The notes: generated by a model from the letters alone, not told the origin. Counted from the stretch's first letter, positions 20,259 through 29,957 are shown. The stretch: 64,000 nucleotides of DNA from Bradyrhizobium sp. BTAi1 (GCF_000015165.1 NC_009485.1:7397501-7461500); one strand, 5' to 3'. Program-made: numbers and translations.

Positions 20259-22352
20259 TCAAGCGGCCTTCCCCTGGGCCAGCGACGCGAACGTCTTGCC
20301 CTCGTCAGCGAGCTTCTTGAGCAGCGGCGCCGGCTCCAGCGACGGATCGTTCGTCTCCTTGGCATAGAAGGCGAGGCGCTCGGCGATATGCTTCAGGCCG
20401 ACGCTGTCCGCCCAGTACATCGGGCCGCCGCGATAGATCGGCCAGCCATAGCCGTACAGCCAGACGACATCGATGTCCGACGGACGCGCGGCGATCCCCT
20501 CGGCGAGGATTTTCGCGCCCTCATTGATCATCGGATACATCATGCGCTCGAGGATCTCCTCGTCGCTGACTGCGCGGCGCTTGAGGCCGAGCTTGGCGAG
20601 CGTCTCGTCGATCAGCTTTTCGACGTCGGGATCCGGCAACGGCGCGCGCGAGCCGGCCTCATATTTGTAGTAGCCCTTGCCGGTCTTCTGGCCGAAACGG
20701 CCGGCTTCGCACAGCGCGTCCGCGATTTCGCTCTTGATGCCGCGGTCCTTGCGCGAGCGCCAGCCGATGTCGAGGCCGGCGAGATCGCCCATCGCGAACG
20801 GGCCCATCGGCATGCCGAACTTGGTGACGACGGCGTCGACCTGCTGCGGCAGCGCGCCTTCGAACAGCAGCTTCTCGGCCTGCTTGCCACGCTGCGCCAG
20901 CATGCGGTTGCCGACGAAACCGTCGCAGACGCCGACCACCGCCGGCACCTTGGCGATCTTGCGCGCGATCGACACGGCGGTCACCAGCGCATCCGGCGCC
21001 GTCTTCTCGGCGCGGACGATCTCGCACAGCTTCATCACGTTCGCCGGCGAGAAGAAGTGCATGCCGAGCACGTCCTGCGGACGGCTGGTCTCTGCGGCGA
21101 TGGCGTCGATGTTCAGGTAGGAGGTGTTGGACGCGAGCACCGCGCCGGGCTTGGCGTATTGATCGAGCTTGCCGAACACTTCCTTCTTCACCGCCATGGT
21201 CTCGAACACGGCCTCAATGACGAGGTCGGCATCCTTGACGTGCTCGAGCCCGACCTTGCCGTCGATCAGCGCCATGCGCTTGGCCGGCGCATCCGCCGGG
21301 ATGCCGCCGCGCGCGGCGGTCGCCTCCCAGTTCTTCTGCATGACGCCCATGCCGCGCTTGAGCTGTTCCTCGGCCGTCTCGATCAAGGTCACCGGGATGC
21401 CGGCATTGGCAAACGACATCGCGATACCGCCGCCCATCGTGCCAGCGCCGATGATCGCGACGCGATCGACCTTGCGGCCCTTGGTGCCCTCGGGCACGCC
21501 GGCAATCTTGGCAGCCTCGCGCTCGGCGAAGAAGGCATAGCGCTGCGCCTTGGACTGGTCGCTGGTGAGGAGCTTGAGGAAGCCCTCCCGCTCCCGCTTC
21601 AGGCCCTCGTCGAACGGCAGGTCGATCGCATAGCCGACGGCATCGGCCGCGGCGAACGGCGCTTCTAGGCCGCGCGACTTCTTGGTGATCGCCGCGACCG
21701 CATTGGTGAAGATCGAACGGTCCGCCTTGGCCGCCGCCAGCTTGGAATCATCGTCGCGCAGCTTGCGCAGCGGACGGTTCTCCGCCACCACCTTGCGCGC
21801 AAAGGCTTCGGCCCCTGACGCGGGCCCCTCGACGATCTCCTCGATCAGCCCCGCCTTGTGCGCCTCCGCGGCACCGATCGGATCACCACCGACGATCATC
21901 TTCACGGCGAGTTCCGGACCGACGGCCCGCGGCAGGCGCTGCGTTCCGCCCGCCCCCGGCAGCAGACCGAGCTTCACCTCGGGCAGGCCGAGCTTCGCGT
22001 CCTTGGTGGCGACACGATAATGACAGGCGAGCGCCACCTCGAGACCACCGCCCAGCGCCGTTCCATGAATAGCGGCGATCACCGGCTTCGGGCTGTTCTC
22101 GATCGTGCTCAGCACGTCGTTGAGCGCCGGCGGCTTCGGCGGCTTGCCGAACTCGGTGATGTCGGCGCCGGCGATGAAGGTGCGCCCGCCACAGGTCAGA
22201 ACGATGACCTTGATCTCGGGATCAGCAATGGCCGCTTTGACGTTGTCCAGGATACCACCGCGAACTGCGGCACTCAGCGCATTGACGGGCGGACTGTCGA
22301 TGGTGACGATGCCGACGATATCATGACGATCAAGCTTTGCCACTTCGCTCAC
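20259..22352 (-). CDS. pimF: Bifunctional enoyl-CoA hydratase / 3-hydroxyacyl-CoA dehydrogenase (PimF)
   Basis: This 697-residue fusion of the FadB/FadJ type has an N-terminal crotonase domain that keeps both catalytic glutamates: Glu105 in GGGLEVALAC and Glu125 in GLPEVKLG. Then comes a linker and an NAD-binding dehydrogenase domain starting VAIIGAGTMGGGIA (about 296), with GMHFFSPANVMKLCEIV holding the catalytic His, and a C-terminal domain with GYGWPIYRGGPM. It performs hydration and oxidation in beta-oxidation. It is the first gene of the minus-strand pim operon and is divergent from the IclR regulator. Confidence 0.94.
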   Translation of the reverse strand: MSEVAKLDRHDIVGIVTIDSPPVNALSAAVRGGILDNVKAAIADPEIKVIVLTCGGRTFIAGADITEFGKPPKPPALNDVLSTIENSPKPVIAAIHGTALGGGLEVALACHYRVATKDAKLGLPEVKLGLLPGAGGTQRLPRAVGPELAVKMIVGGDPIGAAEAHKAGLIEEIVEGPASGAEAFARKVVAENRPLRKLRDDDSKLAAAKADRSIFTNAVAAITKKSRGLEAPFAAADAVGYAIDLPFDEGLKREREGFLKLLTSDQSKAQRYAFFAEREAAKIAGVPEGTKGRKVDRVAIIGAGTMGGGIAMSFANAGIPVTLIETAEEQLKRGMGVMQKNWEATAARGGIPADAPAKRMALIDGKVGLEHVKDADLVIEAVFETMAVKKEVFGKLDQYAKPGAVLASNTSYLNIDAIAAETSRPQDVLGMHFFSPANVMKLCEIVRAEKTAPDALVTAVSIARKIAKVPAVVGVCDGFVGNRMLAQRGKQAEKLLFEGALPQQVDAVVTKFGMPMGPFAMGDLAGLDIGWRSRKDRGIKSEIADALCEAGRFGQKTGKGYYKYEAGSRAPLPDPDVEKLIDETLAKLGLKRRAVSDEEILERMMYPMINEGAKILAEGIAARPSDIDVVWLYGYGWPIYRGGPMYWADSVGLKHIAERLAFYAKETNDPSLEPAPLLKKLADEGKTFASLAQGKAA

Positions 22353-22467
22353 GCTAGGCTCCTTGGGATGTCGTTTCTTTGTTGCCGGTTAACGCCCCGG
22401 CGACTTCTTGGCTCTTCATTTGCGCGGAGTATCAGCCTTGCTTGCGTTGAGTCGCTGCCGAGGCTCA

Positions 22468-22484
22468 ATTCCGCAGTGCGAAAT
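22468..22484. promoter_or_regulatory. IclR-type operator candidate between pimF and the regulator
   Basis: ATTCCGCAGTGCGAAAT is a near-perfect palindrome (the arms TTCCGCA and TGCGAAA differ by one pair). It lies 116 bases before pimF and 80 before the regulator ATG. The TTCGCA-N3-TGCGAA pattern is the kind of site bound by IclR-family dimers. A TTGACA hexamer follows at 22498-22503, but no convincing -10 box was found at normal spacing. Confidence 0.5.
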
Positions 22485-22563
22485 CTAATTCCACATCTTG
22501 ACAGCCAGGGTTATTTTGAAGCACGAGCGTTGTCAACGAGGCTCTCAATCAATAGCCGATGAC

Positions 22564-23436
22564 ATGAAACGCCCAGGGAAGAAAGCTGCGACCGATCGCA
22601 ACTTCGTCGTTGCGTTGTCGCGCGGCCTCGAGGTGCTCAGGGCCTTCAGGCCCAATGACGGACTGCTGGGCAACCAGGAGATCGCCGCGCGCACCAACCT
22701 GCCCAAGGCCACCGTGTCCCGGCTGACCTACACTTTGACCAAGCTCGGCTATCTCACCCCGGTCCCCCGCTTCGAGAAATATCAGCTGGCGCCGTCCGCC
22801 CTCCTGCTCGGCTATGCCGCGCTCGCCAATCTCGGCGTGCGCCATCTCTCCGAGCCGTTCCGCGAGCAGCTGATGCGCGAGACCGGCGGGGCGGTCGCAA
22901 TCGGCGGCCGCGACCGTCTCAGCATGATCTATATCGGGCAGAGCCGGCATGGCGTCGTCAATGTTCAACTCGACGTCGGATCCCGCATCCCGATCGCGAC
23001 GACAGCGATGGGGCGTGCCTATATCTGGGCGCTCTCCGAGGAGGAACGCGCCGTGCTGATGCGCGAGCTGCGCGAGCATTACGGCAGCCGCTGGCCGAAG
23101 ATCCGCGAAGGCATCGAACGATCCGGCGAGACTGTCGCCCGCTACGGCTTCACGATCTCGGCCGGCGAGTGGCAGGACGACGTCCATGCGGTGGGCGTCG
23201 CGATGAAGCTCAACGACGGAACTGGCCCTTACGCGTTCAATTGCGGCGCGCCTGCATTCCGCTTCACGGAAGAGCGGCTGCGCACCGACATTGGACCTCG
23301 TCTGCTCGCGATGGTAAGAAACATCGAAGCGGCAGTCGGCGGATTAGCGCCGGCAACTAATCAGCCAAACAAAGAACCAAGCAAAAAGCAGAAGCCAGGA
23401 GGAAAACTTGCCCGTGTTGCCGAGGGTATCAGATAG
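22564..23436 (+). CDS. IclR-family transcriptional regulator, divergent from pim operon
   Basis: This 290-residue regulator has an N-terminal winged helix (LLGNQEIAARTNLPKATVSR, about 40-60) and a C-terminal effector domain with ALSRGLEVLRAF and IATTAMGRAYIWAL, classic IclR features. The ATG at 22564 starts MKRPGKKAATDRNFVVALSRG; an upstream in-frame start at 22498 would overlap the promoter region. The last 30 residues are rich in Lys, Asn and Pro and lie outside the domain. It probably controls the divergent pim operon and the transporter that follows 69 bases downstream (inference from position and operator). Confidence 0.88.
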   Translation: MKRPGKKAATDRNFVVALSRGLEVLRAFRPNDGLLGNQEIAARTNLPKATVSRLTYTLTKLGYLTPVPRFEKYQLAPSALLLGYAALANLGVRHLSEPFREQLMRETGGAVAIGGRDRLSMIYIGQSRHGVVNVQLDVGSRIPIATTAMGRAYIWALSEEERAVLMRELREHYGSRWPKIREGIERSGETVARYGFTISAGEWQDDVHAVGVAMKLNDGTGPYAFNCGAPAFRFTEERLRTDIGPRLLAMVRNIEAAVGGLAPATNQPNKEPSKKQKPGGKLARVAEGIR

Positions 23437-23505
23437 CCTGCATGGTCACGCCAGTCCGGCGCAGCATCCTTCCGTCTCGCTGATCGTTATGGTGGGCGAG
23501 ACGAC

Positions 23506-24303
23506 ATGACGCAGGCGCAACTTGCTCGCAGCAGCGATCCGTTGCTCGCGGTGCGTGACGTCAACGTCGTGTTCGGCGGCATCGTCGCGCTCGCCGGCGT
23601 GTCGTTCGACATGCACCAGGGACAGATCCTCGGACTGATCGGCCCGAATGGCGCCGGCAAGACCACGCTGTTCAACTGCCTGAGCCGGCTGTATCAGCCG
23701 TCCGCCGGCGACATCCTGATGGAAGGCCGCAGCATTTTGTCGCGGCCGCCGCACAGGATCGCCGAGATCGGCATCGGGCGGACGTTCCAGAACGTCGCGT
23801 TGTTTCCAAACCTTTCCGTGCTCGACAATGTCCGCGTCGGCACCCATGCCCGCACCTCCAGCGACATCATCTCCGATTCGCTGCGGCTCGCCTGGGTCCG
23901 GCGCAGCGAATCCGCGGTGAACACCAAGGTGCAGGAGATCCTGGCCTATCTCGATCTCGAAAGCGTCGCCCACCGCACCGTCTCCGGCCTGCCATTCGGC
24001 ACCCAGAAGCGCGTCGAGCTGGCGCGCGCGCTGGCGGCCGATCCGAAGATCCTGCTGCTCGACGAGCCCGCGGGCGGTCTCAACCACGAGGAGGTCTACG
24101 TCCTCGGCGACCTGATCCGTCGCATCCGCGACGACCGTAAGATCACGGTGCTGCTGGTCGAGCATCACATGGGACTCGTGATGTCGATTGCCGATCACGT
24201 CGTTGCGCTCAATTTCGGCCGCAAGCTGGCCGAGGGCACGCCGGCCCAGGTGCAGGCCGACCCTGACGTCATCAAGGCCTATCTGGGGAGCAAAGATCAA
24301 TGA
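23506..24303 (+). CDS. LivG-type ABC transporter ATPase
   Basis: This 265-residue ATPase of the branched-chain amino acid type has Walker A GPNGAGKTTLF, Walker B PKILLLDEPAGGLN, and the LivG C-terminus KLAEGTPAQVQADPDVIKAYLG. The signature is unusual: FGTQKRVELARAL in place of the LSGGQ-like stretch, a variation common in LivG proteins. It forms an operon with the second ATPase (ATGA overlap), two permeases and the binding protein. Beside the pim operon the cargo is more likely a carboxylic acid than leucine. Confidence 0.92.
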   Translation: MTQAQLARSSDPLLAVRDVNVVFGGIVALAGVSFDMHQGQILGLIGPNGAGKTTLFNCLSRLYQPSAGDILMEGRSILSRPPHRIAEIGIGRTFQNVALFPNLSVLDNVRVGTHARTSSDIISDSLRLAWVRRSESAVNTKVQEILAYLDLESVAHRTVSGLPFGTQKRVELARALAADPKILLLDEPAGGLNHEEVYVLGDLIRRIRDDRKITVLLVEHHMGLVMSIADHVVALNFGRKLAEGTPAQVQADPDVIKAYLGSKDQ

Positions 24304-25010
24304 CGCCGCTTCTCAACGTCAAGGATCTGCGCGCCTATTACGGCCAGGTCCAGGCCCTGCACGGCCTCTCCTTCTCGCTCAACGAGGGCTCGCTGACGAC
24401 GCTGCTCGGCGCCAATGGCGCAGGCAAGACCACCACGCTGCGCGCGATCTGCAACATGGTCCGCTCCACCGGGGCGATCGAGTTCGACGGCAAGCCGCTT
24501 AACAACAAGTCGACCGAGAGCATCGTCCGCTTCGGCATCGCCCATGTGCCGCAGGGCCGCGGCACCTTCACGACAATGACCGTGGAGGAGAACCTGCAGC
24601 TCGGCGCCATCACCCGGACCGACAAGGCGATCAGCTCCGATATCGAGCGCATGTATGGCTACTTCCCGAAGCTGAAGGAGCGACATACGCAGCAGGCCGG
24701 CACGCTGTCCGGCGGCGAGCAGCAGATGCTGGCGGTGGCCCGCGCGCTGATGCTCCGGCCGCGCCTGATGTTGCTGGACGAACCGTCGTTCGGATTGGCG
24801 CCGCTGGTCGTGCGCGATCTCTTCCAGATCCTCGGCAGGATCAACCGGGACGAGAAGGTGTCGATCCTCGTCGTCGAGCAGAACGCGCAACTCGCGCTGG
24901 AACTCGCCGACCAGGCCTATGTGATCGAGACCGGCCGCATCGTCATGTCCGGCGCGGCCAAGGACATCGCGCAGGACGAGAACGTCCGCAAATCCTATCT
25001 GGGCTACTGA
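24300..25010 (+). CDS. LivF-type ABC transporter ATPase
   Basis: This 236-residue ATPase has Walker A GANGAGKTTTLRA, signature TLSGGEQQMLAVARAL, Walker B PRLMLLDEPSFGL and the LivF ending of the ENVRKSYLGY type. It pairs with the LivG-type ATPase in the preceding overlapping frame to drive the LivH/LivM-type pore. The four-base start/stop overlap implies coupled translation. Confidence 0.93.
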   Translation: MTPLLNVKDLRAYYGQVQALHGLSFSLNEGSLTTLLGANGAGKTTTLRAICNMVRSTGAIEFDGKPLNNKSTESIVRFGIAHVPQGRGTFTTMTVEENLQLGAITRTDKAISSDIERMYGYFPKLKERHTQQAGTLSGGEQQMLAVARALMLRPRLMLLDEPSFGLAPLVVRDLFQILGRINRDEKVSILVVEQNAQLALELADQAYVIETGRIVMSGAAKDIAQDENVRKSYLGY

Positions 25011-25023
25011 CGGAGTCGGGACA

Positions 25024-25902
25024 ATGGAGCTTTTCACCAACCAGGTCCTGGCCGGAATCGCGACCGGTGCGATCTATGCCTGCATGGCGCTCGCGGTCGT
25101 GATGATCTACCAGGCGATCGACCATCTCAACTTCGCGCAAGGCGAGATGGCGATGTTCTCGACCTTCGTGTCGTGGCAGCTGATGCAATGGGGCGTGCCC
25201 TATTGGGGCGCCTTCGTGCTCACCTTGGCGTTCTCCTTCGCTGGCGGCATCGTCATCGAGCGGGTGCTGTTCAAGCCGCTGGCGAAGGCGCCGATCCTGA
25301 CCCAGGTCGCCGGCTTCATCGCGCTGTTCTCGATCATCAACTCCTGCGCCGGGCTGATCTGGGACTTCACGATCAAGCAATATCCGACGCCGTTCGGCTC
25401 GACACCGTTCCTCGGCAGCCAGCTGATCTCGACCCATCAAGCGGGCATGATCGGCATCACGGTGCTGCTGCTGATCGGGCTCTACGTGTTCTTCCAGTAC
25501 ACCCGCATCGGCCTGGCGATGCGGGCGGCGGCCTCGGTTCCTGAATCCGCGCGGCTCGTCGGCATCAACACCTCCTGGATGATCGCGCTCGGCTGGGGCA
25601 TGGCGGCGGCGATCGGCTCGATCGCCGGCATGCTGATCGCGCCCGTCGTCTTCCTCGAGCCCAACATGATGGGCGGCGTCCTGATCTACGGCTTCGCCGC
25701 GGCGGTGCTGGGGGGCCTCACCAGCCCGTTCGGCGCCGTGCTCGGCGGCTTCCTGGTCGGCATCTTCGAGAACCTCGCCGGCACCTACATCCCTCATGTC
25801 GGTAATGAGATGAAGCTCCCGATCGCACTGGCGCTGATCATCACCGTCCTGGTCGTCAAACCCGCCGGTCTGTTCGGCCGCAACATCGTGAAGCGAGTCT
25901 GA
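25024..25902 (+). CDS. LivH-type ABC transporter permease
   Basis: This 292-residue inner-membrane permease has about eight hydrophobic segments, the N-terminal AGIATGAIYACMALAVVMIYQAIDHLNFAQGE, and the conserved cytoplasmic loop RAAASVPESARLVGIN that contacts the ATPase. Family members form a heterodimeric pore with LivM. It starts 14 bases after the ATPase stop with GGAGTCGGG upstream and ends two bases before the next gene. Confidence 0.93.
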   Translation: MELFTNQVLAGIATGAIYACMALAVVMIYQAIDHLNFAQGEMAMFSTFVSWQLMQWGVPYWGAFVLTLAFSFAGGIVIERVLFKPLAKAPILTQVAGFIALFSIINSCAGLIWDFTIKQYPTPFGSTPFLGSQLISTHQAGMIGITVLLLIGLYVFFQYTRIGLAMRAAASVPESARLVGINTSWMIALGWGMAAAIGSIAGMLIAPVVFLEPNMMGGVLIYGFAAAVLGGLTSPFGAVLGGFLVGIFENLAGTYIPHVGNEMKLPIALALIITVLVVKPAGLFGRNIVKRV

Positions 25903-25904
25903 TC

Positions 25905-26921
25905 ATGAGCGCAATCGAGGAAGTCGGGTCTCAGGCGCCCGCGGTCGAGGCGGTTCCGAAGCGGGCCATGACCCTCAGCTCCGGCACGGCCTTCGTCGTC
26001 GTGCTGCTGCTCCTGGTCGTGCCGCTGTTCGTCAAGAACTTCATCATCTTCCAGATGACGATGCTGCTGATCTACGGCCTCGCGGTGCTGGCGTTGAACA
26101 TCCTGACCGGCGGCTCGGGCCAGTTCTCGCTCGGCCAGAGCGCCTTCTATGCCGTCGGCGCCTATACGTCGGCGATCCTGATGGAGCAGTACAATATCAA
26201 CTACGCGCTGACCCTGCCGGTCGCCGGCGTCGTCTGCTTCGGGTTCGGCTTCCTGTTCGGCCAGCCGGCGCTGCGGCTGTCCGGCGTGTACCTGGCGCTG
26301 GCAACCTTCGCGCTCGCCACCGCTATGCCGCAGATCCTGAAGCTCGGCTTCTTCGAGCACTGGACCGGCGGCGTGCAGGGCCTGGTCGTGACCAAGCCGG
26401 ACGCGCCGTTCGGTCTGCCGATGTCGCAGGACATGTGGCTGTACTACTTCACGCTGGCGATCACGATCGCGATCTACATCTTCTCGGTGAACCTGCTGCG
26501 CTCGCGCTCCGGCCGGGCCTTCATGGCGATCCGCGACAATGAGATCGCGGCCTCCGCGATGGGCATCGACGTCGCCACCTACAAGACGCTGGCATTCGGC
26601 GTCAGCGCCGGCATCACCGGCGTGGCCGGCGGTCTTGGCGCCATCGCGGTGCAGTTCGTCGCGCCCGACAGCTACACCATCGTCCTCGCCATCTCGCTGT
26701 TCCTCGGCATGGTGGTCGGCGGCGTCGGCTGGCTGCCCGGCTCCTTCATCGGCGCCGCCTTCATCATCTTCGTTCCGAACATCGCCGAGGGCATCTCCAA
26801 GGGCCTGTCCGGCGCGGTGTTCGGCGTCCTGTTGTTCCTCATCATCTTCCTCGTGCCGCACGGCGCGCGGCAGGTGGCGATGGTGGCTCAGCAACTGCTG
26901 AGCAAAGTCCGTAAGACCTAA
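25905..26921 (+). CDS. LivM-type ABC transporter permease
   Basis: This 338-residue permease has many membrane segments, GGSGQFSLGQSAFYAVGAYT (the LivM hallmark) and the coupling loop FMAIRDNEIAASAMGIDVATYK. About 28 residues precede the first membrane segment, longer than in many homologues. It forms the second half of the pore. The binding-protein gene starts ten bases after its stop, with AGGAGG directly between. Confidence 0.93.
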   Translation: MSAIEEVGSQAPAVEAVPKRAMTLSSGTAFVVVLLLLVVPLFVKNFIIFQMTMLLIYGLAVLALNILTGGSGQFSLGQSAFYAVGAYTSAILMEQYNINYALTLPVAGVVCFGFGFLFGQPALRLSGVYLALATFALATAMPQILKLGFFEHWTGGVQGLVVTKPDAPFGLPMSQDMWLYYFTLAITIAIYIFSVNLLRSRSGRAFMAIRDNEIAASAMGIDVATYKTLAFGVSAGITGVAGGLGAIAVQFVAPDSYTIVLAISLFLGMVVGGVGWLPGSFIGAAFIIFVPNIAEGISKGLSGAVFGVLLFLIIFLVPHGARQVAMVAQQLLSKVRKT

Positions 26922-26931
26922 GGAGGACATC

Positions 26932-28155
26932 TTGCACGTGATGCAACAATTACGAATCGCCGCGCTCGCGACGGCGGTCATCGCACTCACCTCGGGCGGC
27001 GCACTCGCCCAGAAGAAGTACGACACCGGCGCGTCCGACACCGAGATCAAGATCGGCAACATCATGCCCTATAGCGGACCCGCATCCGCCTATGGCGTGA
27101 TCGGCAAGACCGAGGAAGCGTATTTCAAGAAGATCAACGCCGAAGGCGGCATCAACGGCCGCAAGATCACCTTCGTCACCTATGACGACGCCTACTCGCC
27201 GCCCAAGGCGGTCGAACAGGTGCGCAAGCTGGTGGAAAGCGACGAGGTGCTGCTGGTCTTCAACCCGCTCGGCACGCCCTCCAACTCGGCGATTCAGAAA
27301 TATCTCAACTCCAAGAAGATCCCGCAGCTGTTCGTCGCGACCGGCGCCACCAAGTGGAACGATCCGAAGAACTTCCCCTGGACCATGGGCTGGCAGCCGA
27401 GCTACCAGAGCGAGGGCCGCATCTACGCCAAGTACCTGCTGAAGGACAAGCCGGGCGCCAAGATCGGCGTGCTGTTCCAGAACGACGATTTCGGCAAGGA
27501 CTATCTCAAGGGCCTCAAGGACGGTCTCGGCGACAAAGCCGCGAGCATGATCGTCATGGAGGAGAGCTACGAGACCTCCGAGCCCTCGATCGACGGTCAC
27601 ATCGTCAAGCTGAAGGCATCGGGCGCCGACGTGTTCTTCAGCGTCACGACGCCGAAATTCGCGGCGCAGGCGATCAAGAAGCTGGCCGAGATCGACTGGC
27701 ATCCGCTGCATCTCGTCGTCAACGTATCGGCCTCGGTCGGCAGCGTCATCAAGCCGGCCGGCTTCGAGAACTCGCAGGGCATCCTCTCGGCAGCCTATGC
27801 CAAGGACGCTGCCGACGCACAGTGGGACAACGATCCCGGCATGAAGAAGTTCTTCGAGTTCCTGCAGCAGTATTATCCCGACGCCAACAAGCTCGACAGC
27901 TCAGTGGTGTATGGTTACGGCGCAGCACAGACGCTGGTGAAGGTACTGCAGATGTGCGGTGACGATCTGACCCGCGCCAATGTCATGAAGCAGGCGGCCA
28001 GCCTGAAGGATTTCACGCCGGATACCATGCTCCCCGGCGTCAAGATCAACACCTCGGCGACCGACTTCGCCCCGATCGACCAGCTGCAGATGATGCGGTT
28101 CAAGGGCGAGAAATGGGAGCTGTTCGGTGAGGCGATCAGCGGCGCCATCGAGTAA
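26932..28155 (+). CDS. Periplasmic binding protein 1 (type I fold, Liv family)
   Basis: This 407-residue secreted receptor has a signal peptide ending GGALA before QKKYDTG. The start is TTG 26932, five bases after AGGAGG (26921-26926); in-frame GTG 26938 and ATG 26941 are alternatives. The mature protein begins with the GASDTEIKIGNIMPYSGPASAYG block found almost unchanged in the two following paralogues. The fold is that of ABC receptors for amino acids, amides, fatty acids and aromatic acids. It is the last gene of the transporter operon, followed by a strong terminator. Confidence 0.93.
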   Translation: MHVMQQLRIAALATAVIALTSGGALAQKKYDTGASDTEIKIGNIMPYSGPASAYGVIGKTEEAYFKKINAEGGINGRKITFVTYDDAYSPPKAVEQVRKLVESDEVLLVFNPLGTPSNSAIQKYLNSKKIPQLFVATGATKWNDPKNFPWTMGWQPSYQSEGRIYAKYLLKDKPGAKIGVLFQNDDFGKDYLKGLKDGLGDKAASMIVMEESYETSEPSIDGHIVKLKASGADVFFSVTTPKFAAQAIKKLAEIDWHPLHLVVNVSASVGSVIKPAGFENSQGILSAAYAKDAADAQWDNDPGMKKFFEFLQQYYPDANKLDSSVVYGYGAAQTLVKVLQMCGDDLTRANVMKQAASLKDFTPDTMLPGVKINTSATDFAPIDQLQMMRFKGEKWELFGEAISGAIE

Positions 28156-28186
28156 TCCTGCGTCAGCCAGCAGCTCTGTCTGCCCT

Positions 28187-28217
28187 GCCCTCCGCGCCAG
28201 CGCGCGGGGGGCTTTTT
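28187..28217 (+). terminator. Intrinsic terminator after binding protein 1
   Basis: GCCCTCCGCGC (28187-28197), CAG loop, CGCGCGGGGGGC (28201-28212), then TTTTT. This is an 11-bp GC-rich stem with a T-run and lies 32 bases after the stop. It should end the IclR/transporter transcript, so the two following binding-protein genes need their own promoters. The remaining gap to 28480 shows no gene. Confidence 0.85.
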
Positions 28218-28480
28218 GTTGCGCCGCGTCGCCATTGCGTCCGCCGGTGCATCGCCACCGCTTTACTGATCTCAGGCTGTTCTTGCAGAGCAAGCGCTCG
28301 CCGAGATTGCCGATCTCGCAGCTGCACATCGAGGCGGCCAACGCCGGCCGCGAAAACACGGCCCGTGCCGCGATGTCGCAGCCGTGGCTCCCCCGCTCTG
28401 CTATAGTTCGCAGGCTAACAAGAGCTTCCGACAAGGAAGCCGCGACACGTCATCCAGAACCAATACGGGAGATACGCACC

Positions 28481-29704
28481 ATGATGATCACGCGCAGGGC
28501 AGCCCTCGCCTCCGCTGCCGCCATCGTCCTCGCCTCGAGCAGCGCATTCGCCGCGGACAAGAAATTTGACACCGGCGCTTCCGACACCGAGATCAAGATC
28601 GGCAACATCATGCCCTATAGCGGCCCTGCCTCGGCCTACGGCATCATCGGCAAGACGGAGGCCGCCTACTTCAAGAAGATCAACGCCGAAGGCGGCATCA
28701 ACGGCCGCAAGATCAACTTCGTCTCCTATGACGACGCCTATTCCCCGCCCAAGGCGGTCGAGCAGGCGCGCAAGCTGGTCGAAAGCGACGAGGTGCTCCT
28801 GATCTTCAACTCGCTCGGCACGCCGTCGAACAGCGCGATCCAGAAATACATGAACGCCAAGAAGGTGCCGCAGCTGTTCGTCGCGACCGGCGCCACCAAG
28901 TGGAACGATCCATCCAACTTCCCGTGGACCATGGGCTGGCAGCCGAGCTACCAGGCCGAATCGCGCATCTATGCCAAATATCTCCTGAAGGAGAAACCCG
29001 GCGCCAAGATCGCGGTGCTGTACCAGAACGACGATTACGGCAAGGACTATCTGAAGGGCCTCAAGGACGGGCTCGGCGCCAAGGCCGCCAGCATGATCGT
29101 GATGGAGGAGAGCTACGAGACCACCGAGCCCACGATCGACAGCCACATCGTCAAGCTGAAATCGACCGGCGCCGACGTCTTCATGAACATCACGACGCCG
29201 AAATTCGCCGCGCAGGCGATCAAGAAGGTGAAGGAGATCGACTGGAAGGCGCTGCACCTGCTCAACAACGTCTCGGCCTCGGTCGGCAGCGTGCTGAAGC
29301 CGGCCGGTTTCGAGAACTCGCAGGAGATCATCTCGGCCGCCTATCTGAAGGACGTCTCCGATCCGCAGTGGAAGGACGACCCGGGGATGAAGCAGTTCCT
29401 CGACTTCATGGCCAAGGAGTTCCCGGAGGGCGACAAGCTCGACGGCGGCACTGTCGTCGGCTATGCCGTGGCGCAGACCCTGGTGCAGGTGCTGAAGCAG
29501 TGCGGTGACGACCTCACCCGTGAGAACGTGATGAAGCAGGCCGCATCCTTGCGCAATTTCCGGACTGAGATGCTGCTGCCGGGCATCACGATCAACACCT
29601 CGGCGACCGACTTCGCACCGGTGAGCCAGCTGCAGCTGATGCGCTTCAAGGGCGAGAAGTGGGAACTGTTCGGCGACGTCATCTCGGCCGATGTCGGCGG
29701 CTGA
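28481..29704 (+). CDS. Periplasmic binding protein 2 (tandem paralogue)
   Basis: This 407-residue paralogue of the preceding receptor is exactly the same length and identical over long blocks (for example SASVGSV, the VEQ-ARKLVESDEVLL region and VTTPKFAAQAIKK-like strings). The signal peptide is MMITRRAALASAAAIVLAS, ending AFA; the twin Arg at residues 5-6 may suggest Tat export, though it is not a full motif. ATG 28481 has GGGAG nine bases upstream; the longer upstream frame is ignored. It is monocistronic: a terminator precedes it and a hairpin follows. It presumably shares the upstream permeases with a different ligand range. Confidence 0.92.
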   Translation: MMITRRAALASAAAIVLASSSAFAADKKFDTGASDTEIKIGNIMPYSGPASAYGIIGKTEAAYFKKINAEGGINGRKINFVSYDDAYSPPKAVEQARKLVESDEVLLIFNSLGTPSNSAIQKYMNAKKVPQLFVATGATKWNDPSNFPWTMGWQPSYQAESRIYAKYLLKEKPGAKIAVLYQNDDYGKDYLKGLKDGLGAKAASMIVMEESYETTEPTIDSHIVKLKSTGADVFMNITTPKFAAQAIKKVKEIDWKALHLLNNVSASVGSVLKPAGFENSQEIISAAYLKDVSDPQWKDDPGMKQFLDFMAKEFPEGDKLDGGTVVGYAVAQTLVQVLKQCGDDLTRENVMKQAASLRNFRTEMLLPGITINTSATDFAPVSQLQLMRFKGEKWELFGDVISADVGG

Positions 29705-29726
29705 TCTCAGGGCGCAGATGTAACCT

Positions 29727-29755
29727 GACTCCTGCGGCGTCGCGCCGCAGGAGTC
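29727..29755 (+). terminator. Hairpin after binding protein 2
   Basis: GACTCCTGCGGC (29727-29738) and GCCGCAGGAGTC (29744-29755) form a perfect 12-bp stem with a 5-base loop, 22 bases after the stop codon. Only a short pyrimidine stretch follows, not a T-run. It may be a weak terminator or a 3' stabilising hairpin that leaves some read-through into binding protein 3. Confidence 0.6.
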
Positions 29756-29957
29756 GCTGTCTCCCAACATCTCGGCGATCTTTGCCAATGATTTCTTAAG
29801 CTAGCAGGAGAAAGACAGGCGGGCATGCGCCGGCGGCAGTTACCTGCCGGACGCTGCTGCGCTATTGGGGGCTCGTTCGGAGTGAAACGAGTCGCCCGCG
29901 CTGCGGGCGGATCCAACAACAAGGCCAAGCTCCAAGGCCCAGAAGGAGTCCCCCCAC

